Origin: Acinetobacter nosocomialis
Lineage (GTDB): Bacteria > Pseudomonadota > Gammaproteobacteria > Pseudomonadales > Moraxellaceae
Assembly (NCBI GenBank): GCA_025736915.1
Contig: CP107049.1
Coordinates: 3,472,001 to 3,536,000 of the forward strand
Length of the DNA: 64,000 bases
Direction: 5' to 3'
Shown: positions 17,525 to 26,932 of the stretch, in pieces
Numbering within the stretch: the first letter of the stretch is position 1
How the letters are laid out: every line of letters begins with the position of its first letter
The notes under the pieces: model-generated
Told to the model about the DNA's origin: nothing
The model's database searches: none
What the model saw: only the letters and a program-made list of their open reading frames with translations
Made by a program: the position numbers and the translations under genes

Positions 17525-18689
17525 CATCACGCATACAATAATAAAGACATAAAACGGCAAAAATTAAGCCTAAAATGCAGACACCAAACCATCCGAAGTG
17601 TTTCCAAGTGTAGCTTCCCGCCGTTGTGCCTAAAGCGCCGCCAGCAAAATAACCCGTCATATAAATCGCATTAAACCGTGAGCGTAATTCTTGATTAAGT
17701 TTAAATACAATACTTTGGTTGGTGACATGCACAGCAGAAAGAGAAGCGTAGAGAATAAGTAAGGCAATAATATAAAAAGCAAAATGGTAGGGTAAAAGTG
17801 AAAAAAGAATCCAACTTACAATAAGCCCGAGGCCACAATAAATTGAAATTTTATGGATATAGCCTTGGTCAATAAATTTGCCTGAGAAATTAGCAACGAG
17901 AGTTCCTAACACGCCAACAAAACCAAAAAGCCCAATGGTAAAGTCGCTAAAAAAATAGGGCGCTGGAGCCAGAAGCAACGACATGGTGGTAAAGGTTAAA
18001 CTCACACAAGCAAATGTAAAACCACCAATATAAGTTCTGGTTCTTAATCGTCGATTTTGAATAAAAACCTGTGGTAAAGAGCGAATGGTTTTTGCATAGT
18101 TTTCTGATTTGGTCGGTGGAAATAACCCAATATTACGATGCAAAATGATGGCAATGATGAGTAACAGAAAACCACTGACCAGATAAATAATATTCCATAC
18201 AAAAAGTGTAGACATCAGCCCTGAAAGGGAACGGGCGAGTAAAACACCCATCATCAGTCCACTCAGTAGAAAGCCAACAACACGGCCGCTTTGTTGAATT
18301 GGAACCAGACTTGCAGCAAGGGGTAATAACAGTTGAGCTGAACTTGAAAATAGACCAGTAATGACGGTGCCAAGCAGTAAAAGATAAATATTGTGTGAAA
18401 AACCGCTAATAATTAATCCACTTGAAGCCAATAACATAAAGATAAATAGTAGTTTGCGCTTTTCTATTATGTCCCCTAATGGCATTAAGAAGAGTAAGCC
18501 ACATGCGTAGGTGATTTGGGCTAGAGTCGGCACCCACGCTGTAGTCGTTTCAGTTAAATTTAGGCTTACACTAATTGAATGAATGAGTGGCTGACTAAAA
18601 TAATTTCCGCCTGTACAAATGCCTGCTGCAATTGCCATTAAAATAATGGTTGGGGTATGGAGTACGTTTTTCATCATGCTTATAGTCAT
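17505..18689 (-). CDS. MFS transporter (DHA-type exporter), copy 1
   Basis: The 394-residue integral membrane protein has about twelve helices, with ICTGGNYFSQPLIHSIS near the start and MPLGDIIEKRKLL in the first cytoplasmic loop. It is a clear paralogue of the MFS gene at 29627-30844. Such proteins usually export sugars, drugs or acids. It is the last gene of the leftward thiolase-IclR unit and ends inside the terminator shared with the NMO-family gene. Its own start lies 52 bases from the IclR stop. Confidence 0.8.
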   Translation of the reverse strand: MTISMMKNVLHTPTIILMAIAAGICTGGNYFSQPLIHSISVSLNLTETTTAWVPTLAQITYACGLLFLMPLGDIIEKRKLLFIFMLLASSGLIISGFSHNIYLLLLGTVITGLFSSSAQLLLPLAASLVPIQQSGRVVGFLLSGLMMGVLLARSLSGLMSTLFVWNIIYLVSGFLLLIIAIILHRNIGLFPPTKSENYAKTIRSLPQVFIQNRRLRTRTYIGGFTFACVSLTFTTMSLLLAPAPYFFSDFTIGLFGFVGVLGTLVANFSGKFIDQGYIHKISIYCGLGLIVSWILFSLLPYHFAFYIIALLILYASLSAVHVTNQSIVFKLNQELRSRFNAIYMTGYFAGGALGTTAGSYTWKHFGWFGVCILGLIFAVLCLYYCMRDAKDQHN

Positions 18690-18741
18690 AATGAAAGTGG
18701 AACTTTAATCAACACAACCATGACTGTTTTAAGTATGGTTA

Positions 18742-19584
18742 TTAGTGCGTTTCATTCAAGGCATCTTGAATATTGTGCACCATGTGGATTAAACGTGGTC
18801 CAATTTCACCTTCAAGTTTTTCTGGATTTAAATGAAAACTTGGCGCACCACAGTTAAAAACATAAAGACCATGTTTGGAGCTGACCAAAGGCACAGCCAC
18901 TGAGTTCACTTCTTTATGCCACTCGCCTAAAGACAAACAATATCCATAATCTTGATAATCACGGAAAGCTCGTTCTAAAGAGCGTTTTATGGCTGGCCAG
19001 TTTTCGGGATTCTTTTGTTTCAGTGCATCGAGTAGAAAGTTGCGCTCACGTTCAGGGGTCGCAGCCAAGCATGCTCGTCCCATAGAACTGCTATGCAGTG
19101 GTAAAGTCGAACCAATTGGACGGCGCATATTTAATGCAGTTTCAATTTGCACAACATCGATATACACCATATTTAATCGGTCACGTGTTGCCATCGCCAC
19201 AGGGGCCTGAACATACTGACTCAACTCTTCCATATATTGATGAGCAATATTACGAATTGAGATATTAGATAATGCTGCATATCCTAAAGATAAGACACCA
19301 ATATCTAGTGTGTATTTGGTCGAGTTAGGCAATTGTTTTAAATAACCTAATGAAACAAGGGTATTGGTAATACGTGCAATGGTCGGTTTAGGTAAACCTG
19401 TCATTTTTGCTAATTCTTGGTTACCAAGCACCTGATTATTTGCAGAAAAACATCTTAAAAGTTCTAAACCGCGCGCTAAAGAAGCGATAAATTGCGGGTT
19501 ATTTTCCCGATGTATATGCGAAATAGGATCTAAACGTATCTCATCAAAATTTATTGGTTTTTCAGTTTCCGTGTTTTGAGACAT
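18742..19584 (-). CDS. IclR-family regulator, copy 2 (PcaR/PobR type)
   Basis: The 280-residue regulator has recognition helix GLPKPTIARITNTL and effector-domain motifs HSSSMGRACLAA and VNSVAVPLVSS. It shares well over half its residues with the copy at 14517-15368. The frame is open to 19650, but ATG 19584 after TTGAGGATCGA has the correct ribosome site. A near-palindromic site at 19627-19641 lies just upstream, so it may have its own autoregulated promoter apart from the thiolase operon. Likely controls the flanking dca-like genes. Confidence 0.87.
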   Translation of the reverse strand: MSQNTETEKPINFDEIRLDPISHIHRENNPQFIASLARGLELLRCFSANNQVLGNQELAKMTGLPKPTIARITNTLVSLGYLKQLPNSTKYTLDIGVLSLGYAALSNISIRNIAHQYMEELSQYVQAPVAMATRDRLNMVYIDVVQIETALNMRRPIGSTLPLHSSSMGRACLAATPERERNFLLDALKQKNPENWPAIKRSLERAFRDYQDYGYCLSLGEWHKEVNSVAVPLVSSKHGLYVFNCGAPSFHLNPEKLEGEIGPRLIHMVHNIQDALNETH

Positions 19585-19626
19585 TCGATCCTCAAATATA
19601 ATTAAAGCAATAGTTTTGCCATTATA

Positions 19627-19641
19627 TTTCGCTCTGCAAAA
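19627..19641. promoter_or_regulatory. Putative IclR operator
   Basis: TTTCGCT-C-TGCAAAA differs from the TTTCGCA-N-TGCGAAA motif at one position per half. It lies 43-57 bases before the IclR copy 2 start. Confidence 0.5.
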
Positions 19642-19693
19642 TAAATCCATTCATCACTGCGCTGTTGTGATGAATGGATATCTGGATCAATGC

Positions 19694-20899
19694 TTATGAA
19701 ACGTTTTCAATCACCATCGCAAGTCCTTGACCTACACCAATACATAGGCTCACCACTGCATATTTCTTTTTACGGCGAATTAGCTCACGTGCCACTGTTA
19801 AGCTAAGACGAGCACCAGATGCACCAAGTGGATGACCAACTGCAATTGCACCACCGTTCGGGTTCACACGTGGGTCATTAAAATCAACATTCAAACCTTT
19901 TAAACAAGATAAAACCTGGGAAGCAAAAGCTTCATTAATTTCAATAATATCCATGTCATCTAAAGTAAGGCCAGCGCGCGCAACAGCTTTTTTAATGGCT
20001 TCAATAGGGCCTGCACCCATAATGCGTGGTTCAATACCAGCTGCTGCCGCTGACAAGATTTTTGCCATTGGTTTTAGGCCATATTTTTGACCTGCTGCTT
20101 CTGAACCAATCAAGAGGGCTGCTGCACCATCATTAATACCTGAGGCATTACCAGCAGTGACCACGCCACCTTCAAAGAGTGGTTTTAACTTTGTGAGTGC
20201 TTCAACAGTTGAACTTGGGCGAGGGTGTTCATCTTCTGAAACGAGTTTAGGGGGTAATTTTTTGCCTTGGAAAACTTCAATTGGCGTAATTTCATCGGCA
20301 AAGAAACCTTCTTCTTTAGCTTTTTGATATTTAGCTTGTGATTGGGCTGCAAATAAGTCTGCTTGCTCACGGCTAATGCCAAAATCGGCTGCAACGTTAT
20401 CGCCAGTTTCAGGCATTGAATGACCGCCGTACTGAGCAATAATTTTTTTATTTGGAAAACGAGAGCCAATGGTGGTGTCATAAATTTTTGCATCACGGCT
20501 ATAAGCACTTTCCGCTTTACCCATTACAAAGGGTGCGCGTGACATACTTTCTACACCACCTGCGATATAGAGCTCACCTTCACCACAAGTAATGGCGCGT
20601 GCTGAGTCAATTACTGCACCTAAACCACTGGCACATAGGCGGTTTACTGTCTGGCCCGGTACAGTAACAGGTAAACCCGCAAGTAACAGCGCGTTGCGTG
20701 CCACATTACGACTGTCTTCACCGGCTTGGTTGGTGTCGCCTAAAATCACATCTTCAATATCCGCGCCCGGAACACCAGTTTTTTCTAGTAGTTTTTGAAT
20801 GACAGTTGCGGCTAAATCATCAGGGCGAATTGAGGCAAGTTCACCTGCATGGCGGCCAAATGGACTGCGTAAACCATCATAGATATATGCATTTAACAT
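19694..20899 (-). CDS. 3-oxoadipyl-CoA-type thiolase (PcaF/DcaF-like)
   Basis: The 401-residue thiolase cleaves a 3-oxoacyl-CoA with CoA, as in 3-oxoadipyl-CoA to succinyl-CoA plus acetyl-CoA. The nucleophile cysteine is in NRLCASGLGAV (about 90), the histidine in NPNGGAIAVGHPLGASGAR and the second cysteine in SLCIGVGQG. The start YIYDGLRSPFGRHAGEL resembles PcaF and DcaF. ATG 20899 follows AAGGAATTTCTC; the longer frame from TTG 20917 is less likely. It starts 14 bases after the hydroxyacyl-CoA dehydrogenase stop, in one operon. Confidence 0.88.
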   Translation of the reverse strand: MLNAYIYDGLRSPFGRHAGELASIRPDDLAATVIQKLLEKTGVPGADIEDVILGDTNQAGEDSRNVARNALLLAGLPVTVPGQTVNRLCASGLGAVIDSARAITCGEGELYIAGGVESMSRAPFVMGKAESAYSRDAKIYDTTIGSRFPNKKIIAQYGGHSMPETGDNVAADFGISREQADLFAAQSQAKYQKAKEEGFFADEITPIEVFQGKKLPPKLVSEDEHPRPSSTVEALTKLKPLFEGGVVTAGNASGINDGAAALLIGSEAAGQKYGLKPMAKILSAAAAGIEPRIMGAGPIEAIKKAVARAGLTLDDMDIIEINEAFASQVLSCLKGLNVDFNDPRVNPNGGAIAVGHPLGASGARLSLTVARELIRRKKKYAVVSLCIGVGQGLAMVIENVS

Positions 20900-20913
20900 T
20901 GAGAAATTCCTTT

Positions 20914-22437
20914 TCAAGACTCATGAGTAAAAGTAAGAGGTAAATGAAGTGCGACACGACGCTGTAACCACGGGCTAGGGCGGTAACGTGGGTCATGCGT
21001 AAGTGCTGTTATACGGTTCAGAATGAGTAAGATTTTTTCGCTACCGGCCTGATCACCCCATTCAATTGGGCCAAATGGATAGCCTAAGCCAAGACGTACC
21101 GCGGCATTAATATCATCTACAGTGGCAACATTTTGCTGTGCAATATCGCAGCCCAAATTAATGACCATTGCTAAAACACGCTGAGCAACAAAGCCAATAC
21201 TTTCATTAATCATACTGACCAGATTTCCATCTAGATTAAAAATAGAGTGAGCGGCTTGTCGGTATTCAGATTTAGTAATGAGTGATGGCATTAAGGTGCG
21301 GTGTTTTGCAATGCCATAAAGCATGTCTATAGCAACAGCTTGCGCAGGATTAACCCCTAGACGGGTAGCCGCTTGAGTTGTATCTTCACCATAACAAGCG
21401 AGTAAACATAAACTATCTGTTTGAGGTTCAGGATGAGTGTCTAAGGCAATATTTTGCTGAGTTAAATAATCTTCAAGCTGTTTTTTATCGTCTAAGAAAT
21501 CGGCAGCGATCCAAACTTTTGGATATTGTGCTAAACGCTCTACAAACTTCGCAGGTTGTTCACCTGTTTTTGAACCAGTTTCATAGTTATAAAAACCTTG
21601 ATTAACTTTACGTCCAAGTTGTTTGGCATCTAGCATTTGTTTGGTGAGCGGGTTTGGTTTGTAGCGGGCTTCTTCATAGTATTGGTGATAAATCGACTCC
21701 ATCACTGGATGAGAAACATCAAGACCTGTTAAATCGAGTAATTCAAAAGGACCCATTCTAAAACCAACGCCGTCACGTAAAATACGGTCAATTTCACTGA
21801 TGTCACAGACGTTCTCGTTTAAAATTTTGAGCGCTTCAGTTCCATAAGCCCGACCCGCGTGATTAATAATAAATCCAGGGGTGTCTTTTGCTACAACAGG
21901 GCGATGACCAAATGCACGAGACAGATCATTTAAAGCATCAATAATAAGTGGATCAGTTTTTAAGCCACGGATCACTTCGACCACTTTCATGAGTGGAACT
22001 GGGTTAAAGAAGTGATAGCCCACAACACGTTCAGGCTTTTTGCAATTTGCAGCAATGGCTGTAATAGAAAGAGAAGAAGTATTTGAGGCTAAAATGGTAT
22101 TTTCTGAAACAATGTCTTCAAGCTGTTGCATCAAGTTTTGTTTGATATCGAGGCGTTCAACAATTGCTTCTACAATGAGGTCACAATTTTTTAAATCTTC
22201 AATTTGATGAGCAACAACTAAATGGCTATTTGCCAGAGCTGCTTGCTCAGGTGTAATTTTATTTTTGTCGACTAACTTTTGAAATGTGGCAGCTAGTTTT
22301 TCTTTGGCCTGTTCTGCTGCACCGGCTTTGGCATCATATAAATAAGTGGTATGACCTGACTGTGCAGCAATTTGAGCAATACCGCTGCCCATAATACCGA
22401 CACCAATCACAGCCATGCTTTTAATATCATAAGTCAT
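20914..22437 (-). CDS. 3-hydroxyacyl-CoA dehydrogenase, two C-terminal domains (PaaH/DcaH-like)
   Basis: The 507-residue NAD-dependent enzyme oxidises 3-hydroxyacyl-CoA to the 3-oxo form. It has the Rossmann motif AVIGVGIMGSGIAQIAAQSG (residues 9-28), the catalytic histidine region VGYHFFNPVPLMKVVEV and two copies of the HCDH C-terminal domain (about 185-280 and 400-490). This is the long PaaH/PaaC-type form rather than the short 280-residue one. ATG 22437 after AGGATG is preferred to 22446. It lies between the SDR and thiolase genes in the leftward operon. Confidence 0.88.
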   Translation of the reverse strand: MTYDIKSMAVIGVGIMGSGIAQIAAQSGHTTYLYDAKAGAAEQAKEKLAATFQKLVDKNKITPEQAALANSHLVVAHQIEDLKNCDLIVEAIVERLDIKQNLMQQLEDIVSENTILASNTSSLSITAIAANCKKPERVVGYHFFNPVPLMKVVEVIRGLKTDPLIIDALNDLSRAFGHRPVVAKDTPGFIINHAGRAYGTEALKILNENVCDISEIDRILRDGVGFRMGPFELLDLTGLDVSHPVMESIYHQYYEEARYKPNPLTKQMLDAKQLGRKVNQGFYNYETGSKTGEQPAKFVERLAQYPKVWIAADFLDDKKQLEDYLTQQNIALDTHPEPQTDSLCLLACYGEDTTQAATRLGVNPAQAVAIDMLYGIAKHRTLMPSLITKSEYRQAAHSIFNLDGNLVSMINESIGFVAQRVLAMVINLGCDIAQQNVATVDDINAAVRLGLGYPFGPIEWGDQAGSEKILLILNRITALTHDPRYRPSPWLQRRVALHLPLTFTHES

Positions 22438-22498
22438 GTCGATCATCCTGATGATTAATCTATATTTGAAATTAAACGGAAAAATAGGGTTTGGTGAT

Positions 22499-23260
22499 TT
22501 AGCTTAAGCATTGTTTATCACCATCAATCGGTAAGATTTGACCTGAAATTGAGCGACCACTGTCTGATGCTAAAAACAGGCATAAATCTGCAATATGCTT
22601 TGGATTGACAAAATATTTGAGCGACTGATTTTTCAGTGCATTTTGAGTCACTTCTTCAAGTGAGGTATTTGCTACATCGGCGCGGGCCTGTAATACGCGT
22701 TGAACCCGATCACCATCGACTGCACCCGGAAGAATAGCGTTTACTCGAATATTGTCTGCACCAAGTTCCATAGAAAGCGTTTTGGTAAAACCGATCAGTC
22801 CCCATTTTGAGGTGGAATAGGCCAATCGATATGGATAGCCTAAGCGGCCAGCAATAGACGACATATTAATAATCACGCCTGCCTGTGCTTGCTTTAAATA
22901 GGGAATGGTTAACTGGGTAATTAAAAAAGTGCTATTCAGGTTTAAATTAATCACCGTATTCCAATCTTGAAAACTTAGCTCATCTGCTGCAACGGTCGGG
23001 CCTGAGATGCCTGTGTTATTGACTAAAATATCAATACCGCCAAGTTTCTGAATTGCTTGGCTAAACATGAGTTTAATTTGTTCATGGTCAGCCAAATCAC
23101 AGGCATGTATATGCAGCTTTGGATAATCTTGTTGAAATTGTTCTAGGCTTTTAGCATTAATATCGCAAACAAAAACTTCATCATGATTGTTTAAAAATGC
23201 TTCAGCAATGCATCGTCCAATCCCTGAACCACCTGCACTAATTAATACTTTTCTGGTCAT
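22499..23260 (-). CDS. Short-chain dehydrogenase/reductase
   Basis: The 253-residue classical SDR has a slightly unusual nucleotide-binding start (VLISAGGSGIGRCIAE; the usual TG is replaced by SAG), DILVNNTGISG, catalytic serine in MSSIAGRLG and the YSTSK motif. Its place between an enoyl-CoA hydratase and a hydroxyacyl-CoA dehydrogenase suggests it oxidises a hydroxylated intermediate that the main dehydrogenase does not accept, for example a branched or ring acid. It has no counterpart that I recall in the described dca cluster of A. baylyi. ATG 23260 was chosen for its AAAGGA spacing. Confidence 0.8.
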   Translation of the reverse strand: MTRKVLISAGGSGIGRCIAEAFLNNHDEVFVCDINAKSLEQFQQDYPKLHIHACDLADHEQIKLMFSQAIQKLGGIDILVNNTGISGPTVAADELSFQDWNTVINLNLNSTFLITQLTIPYLKQAQAGVIINMSSIAGRLGYPYRLAYSTSKWGLIGFTKTLSMELGADNIRVNAILPGAVDGDRVQRVLQARADVANTSLEEVTQNALKNQSLKYFVNPKHIADLCLFLASDSGRSISGQILPIDGDKQCLS

Positions 23261-23289
23261 ATTCATTCCTTTGTTATTATGGTTTTGAG

Positions 23290-24102
23290 TTATTTACCTT
23301 GATAAGACGGTTTACGTTTTTCAATAAAAGCTTGAACGCCTTCATTTTTATCTTCGGTAGAAAACAGTAACTGGAATGCTTTTCGTTCTAACGTTAAGCC
23401 TGCATTTAATGGAACGTCTTCGCTCATGAGTGCAATTTCTTTAATTTGTTGCAGGGCAATAGGAGGCATTTTTGCGAGGCTTTGCGCCATTTGAATCGCA
23501 GTTGGAATAGTTTGGTCATCTTCTGTGACTTGTGAAACAAGACCGATGATATAAGCTTCTTCGGCTTTCACCATGGCACCCGTCATAATCATGCGCATGG
23601 CATGGAATTTACCAACTGCACGGAACAAACGTTGTGTACCACCAGCACCTGGCATTAAACCGACTTTAATTTCTGGTTGACCAAAGGTTGCACCTTTACC
23701 TGCAATAATAATATCAGCGTGCATTGCAAGTTCGCAGCCACCACCTAATGCATAACCATTTACAGCAGCAATCACAGGCTTAGGGCACTGGGCAATCGCG
23801 TTCCAATAACGTTCGGTATGACGCAATAACATTTCAGTTGAAGTTGCGGTTGCCATTTCTTTTAGATCTGCACCTGCGGCAAAGACTTCTTCACCACCTG
23901 TGAGCACAACCGCATTGATCTCATCGTTAAAACTTAATTCGGTAAAAGCTTGTGCTAGTTGTTTGCGAACCTCTGTATTCAGTGCATTTTTTGCTTCAGG
24001 TCGGTTAATTCTAACAACCGCTATTTTTTGAATAGAAAAGTCGACTTCTACGAAATTATTCCCTATTGATACACTCATTTTTGAATTCATTGTTTCGCAC
24101 AT
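23290..24102 (-). CDS. Enoyl-CoA hydratase, copy 2 (PaaF/DcaE-like)
   Basis: The crotonase-family enzyme of about 270 residues hydrates 2-enoyl-CoA. It keeps both catalytic glutamate regions (ALGGGCELAMHADIIIAG and EIKVGLMPGAGGTQRLFRAVG) and the oxyanion motif EVFAAGADLKEMA, so it looks like a true hydratase. It is the first gene of the leftward operon hydratase-SDR-HAD-thiolase. ATG 24102 or 24090 could be the start. The divergent partner is an acyl-CoA dehydrogenase. IclR-type sites lie in the spacer. Confidence 0.85.
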   Translation of the reverse strand: MCETMNSKMSVSIGNNFVEVDFSIQKIAVVRINRPEAKNALNTEVRKQLAQAFTELSFNDEINAVVLTGGEEVFAAGADLKEMATATSTEMLLRHTERYWNAIAQCPKPVIAAVNGYALGGGCELAMHADIIIAGKGATFGQPEIKVGLMPGAGGTQRLFRAVGKFHAMRMIMTGAMVKAEEAYIIGLVSQVTEDDQTIPTAIQMAQSLAKMPPIALQQIKEIALMSEDVPLNAGLTLERKAFQLLFSTEDKNEGVQAFIEKRKPSYQGK

Positions 24103-24228
24103 CAAAACTACATTCCTTTTATGATGCTTATTTTGGAATTTATTTCAAGTCTTATTTAGTCCATTAGAGCAATTATGATTTATTAAATAAGCTAAGTGTT
24201 TGATATTGCGTAATGGTGTATTTTTAAA

Positions 24229-24243
24229 TTTCGTTTAACGAAA
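24229..24243. promoter_or_regulatory. Putative IclR operator, perfect palindrome
   Basis: TTTCGTT-T-AACGAAA is a perfect inverted repeat in the divergent promoter of the hydratase and dehydrogenase operons. It shares the TTTCG/CGAAA ends of the motif but differs in the inner bases. Confidence 0.5.
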
Positions 24244-24279
24244 TTAATTTTCAAAAAAGCTTGAAATTTGTATTTTCGT

Positions 24280-24294
24280 TCTCGTACTATGAAA
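24280..24294. promoter_or_regulatory. Weak putative IclR operator
   Basis: TCTCGTA-C-TATGAAA matches the 15-bp motif at 10 of 14 half-site positions and follows the stronger site at 24229. Confidence 0.25.
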
Positions 24295-24389
24295 CACATC
24301 CGCAGTAAACAAGATTTAAAACATGGTATCCAGACAAGCTGGAGATGGCTGATGGGTGCGATGGAAATACATAAAAAGGGAGATCACAG

Positions 24390-25544
24390 ATGATCCGTGA
24401 TGAAGGGATGTTGGAGCAGTTACTTTCAACAATTCGAGATTTTGTAAAAAATGAATTGATCCCTCGTGAAAACGAAGTGGTAGAGAAAGACAAAATTCCA
24501 GATGACATTGTGCAGCAAATGCGTGAGCTTGGTTTGTTCGGCCTCACAATTCCCGAAGAGTATGGCGGCCTAGGCATCACCATGGAAGAAGAAGTCAGAG
24601 TTGCATTTGAACTTGGGCAAACTTCACCAGCTTTTCGCTCTTTAATTGGTACTAATAATGGTATTGGCTCAAGTGCAATTTTGATTGATGGCACAGAAGA
24701 GCAAAAGCAAAAATATTTACCGCGTTATGCAAGTGGCGAAATTATTGGTTCATTTTGTTTAACCGAGCCTGAATCTGGTTCTGATGCTGCCTCTTTAAAA
24801 ACCAGTGCAGTAAAAGATGGTGATTTTTATGTGTTAAACGGTACCAAACGTTTTATTACCAATGCGCCCCATGCTGCAACTTTCACTGTAATGGCTCGAA
24901 CCAATCCTGAAATTAAAGGGGCTGGTGGCATTTCAGCTTTTTTAGTTGAGGCAAATACACCAGGAATTACGTTAGGCAAAATTGACCAAAAAATGGGGCA
25001 AAAGGGCTCGCACACTTGTGATGTGATTTTTGAAAACTGCCGTGTACCTGCTTCTGCTCTCATTGGTGGGGTAGAAGGTGTCGGTTTTAAAACGGCCATG
25101 AAAGTGCTCGATAAAGGTCGTTTGCACATTGGTGCTTATAGCGTGGGTGTTGCCGAACGCATGTTAAACGACGCATTGCACTATGCGATTGAGCGTAAAC
25201 AGTTTGGTCAGCCTATTGCAAACTTCCAGTTGATTCAAGCGATGCTTGCTGACTCAAAGGCCGAGATTTATGCAGCTAAATGTATGGTTTTAGATGCAGC
25301 TCGCCGCCGTGATAATGGCGAAAACATTAGTACAGAAGCGTCTTGCGCAAAAATGTTTGCAACTGAAATGTGCGGACGCGTTGCTGACCGCTGTGTACAG
25401 ATTCACGGTGGAGCGGGTTATATCAGTGAATATGCCATTGAGCGCTTTTATCGCGATGTGCGTTTGTTCCGTTTATATGAAGGAACCACGCAAGTTCAAC
25501 AAATTATTATTGCCAAAAACATGATTAGGGAAGCTACTACCTAA
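24390..25544 (+). CDS. Acyl-CoA dehydrogenase, copy 2 (DcaA-like)
   Basis: The 384-residue FAD enzyme is almost collinear with the protein at 11636-12787. It has the motifs CLTEPESGSDAAS, QIHGGAGYISEYAIERF and a catalytic glutamate in LYEGTTQVQQI. It starts the rightward operon dehydrogenase-MFS-CoA transferase AB-porin-MFS, which with the leftward operon makes a full beta-oxidation round. GGGAGATCACAG gives a strong ribosome site. DcaA of the A. baylyi dicarboxylate system is the nearest named relative I can suggest. Confidence 0.87.
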   Translation: MIRDEGMLEQLLSTIRDFVKNELIPRENEVVEKDKIPDDIVQQMRELGLFGLTIPEEYGGLGITMEEEVRVAFELGQTSPAFRSLIGTNNGIGSSAILIDGTEEQKQKYLPRYASGEIIGSFCLTEPESGSDAASLKTSAVKDGDFYVLNGTKRFITNAPHAATFTVMARTNPEIKGAGGISAFLVEANTPGITLGKIDQKMGQKGSHTCDVIFENCRVPASALIGGVEGVGFKTAMKVLDKGRLHIGAYSVGVAERMLNDALHYAIERKQFGQPIANFQLIQAMLADSKAEIYAAKCMVLDAARRRDNGENISTEASCAKMFATEMCGRVADRCVQIHGGAGYISEYAIERFYRDVRLFRLYEGTTQVQQIIIAKNMIREATT

Positions 25545-25559
25545 TAAAAAACAAATGCC

Positions 25560-25580
25560 ATGAGGCATTGGATGCCTCAT
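25560..25580. promoter_or_regulatory. Hairpin in the dehydrogenase-transporter junction, copy 2
   Basis: ATGAGGCAT-TGG-ATGCCTCAT is a perfect 9-bp stem with a 3-base loop, between the dehydrogenase stop and the ribosome site of the MFS gene. Its position matches the hairpin at 11599-11626. Confidence 0.55.
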
Positions 25581-25601
25581 GTTCCTTCTGAGGATATGGA
25601 C

Positions 25602-26885
25602 ATGACAACAGAAACAGTTGCACAAAATACGGCTAGCAGTGAAGCTATCCAGACACCAAAAAAGATTTGGATTACCGCATTTATATTCGCTTTTTTAACA
25701 TTGTTGTGTGATGGGGCAGACTTAGGTTTTTTGGCATTAAGCCTGACCAGTCTTAAAACAGAATTTCATTTAACGGGTGTACAAGCCGGAACATTAGGCA
25801 GTTTAACACTTTTAGGTTCAGCAATTGGTGGCTTGATTGGTGGTTGGGCTTGTGACCGTTTTGGGCGGGTCCGCATTATCGTGTTCTTTATTGCTTATTC
25901 TTCAGTTTTAACCAGCGCACTGGGTTTTACTGATTCTTATATGCAATTTGCAGTTTTAAGAACTTTTGGAGCGATGGGTTTAGGTGCGCTCTATATTGCT
26001 TGTAATATTTTAATGTCAGAAATGGTGCCAACCAAACATCGCTCGACTGTTTTGGCTACCCTTATGACGGGTTATACCTTAGGTTCCTTGCTAGCGACCT
26101 TATTAGCAGGACATATTATTCCTGAACACGGATGGCGTTTCCTATACTGGATTGCAATTACGCCTGTGGTCTTGTCAATTTTAATGCACTTTTGTGTACC
26201 TGAACCTGAGTCTTGGAAAAAAGCACGTCAATTAAAAGCGCTAGAAGTCGCTCAAAGTAATCAACTTAAAAAACGTCAAAACCCATATCTTGAAATTTTA
26301 AGAGATAAGAAACACGGCACCATGTTTGTTCTTTGGATTATTAGTACTGGTGCATTGCAGTTTGGTTATTACGGCGTAAGTAACTGGTTACCAGCTTATT
26401 TAGAGTCTGATCTTGGCATCAAATTTAAAGAAATGGCCATGTATATGGTCGGTACTTTCCTGATTATGATGTTTGCCAAAGTAATTGCAGGGATCGTTGC
26501 CGATAAATTAGGGCGCCGTGCTGTATTCGCTTTCGGAACCATTGGTACAGCCTTATTTATTCCAGTGATTGTCTATTTAAATACACCAACTAACATTTTA
26601 TGGATGATGCTGTTCTTCGGTTTCCTTTACGGTATTCCTTACGCAATTAATGCCACCTATATGACAGAAAGTTTCCCGACTTCAATTCGAGGTTCGGCAG
26701 TGGGAGGTGCTTATAACATTGGCAAAGTACTTTCTATTTTCTCTCCATTAACAATTGGTTTTCTATCGCAAAACGGTTCTATTGGCTTAGGGCTCTTGGT
26801 GATGGCTGCGGCTTATTTTATCTGCGGTGTAATTCCATTGTTATTTATTAAAGACCGACTATTTAACCCGCAAAAGGCAGAGTGA
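25602..26885 (+). CDS. MFS transporter, aromatic/organic acid:H+ symporter (AAHS) type, copy 2 (DcaK-like)
   Basis: The 427-residue carrier has about twelve membrane helices, helix-1 motif CDGADLGFLALSL and the loop GGWACDRFGRVRI. It has the same order and motifs as copy 1 at 10324-11574. It probably imports the acid that the operon degrades. The open frame starts at 25560 inside the junction hairpin; ATG 25602, eight bases after TGAGGA, is the likely start, and ATG 25596 the alternative. The class I CoA transferase follows 47 bases later. Confidence 0.85.
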   Translation: MTTETVAQNTASSEAIQTPKKIWITAFIFAFLTLLCDGADLGFLALSLTSLKTEFHLTGVQAGTLGSLTLLGSAIGGLIGGWACDRFGRVRIIVFFIAYSSVLTSALGFTDSYMQFAVLRTFGAMGLGALYIACNILMSEMVPTKHRSTVLATLMTGYTLGSLLATLLAGHIIPEHGWRFLYWIAITPVVLSILMHFCVPEPESWKKARQLKALEVAQSNQLKKRQNPYLEILRDKKHGTMFVLWIISTGALQFGYYGVSNWLPAYLESDLGIKFKEMAMYMVGTFLIMMFAKVIAGIVADKLGRRAVFAFGTIGTALFIPVIVYLNTPTNILWMMLFFGFLYGIPYAINATYMTESFPTSIRGSAVGGAYNIGKVLSIFSPLTIGFLSQNGSIGLGLLVMAAAYFICGVIPLLFIKDRLFNPQKAE

Positions 26886-26932
26886 CAGATCAATCTGTCA
26901 CCTTAAATTAAGGATGAAAAGGGACAAGTGAG

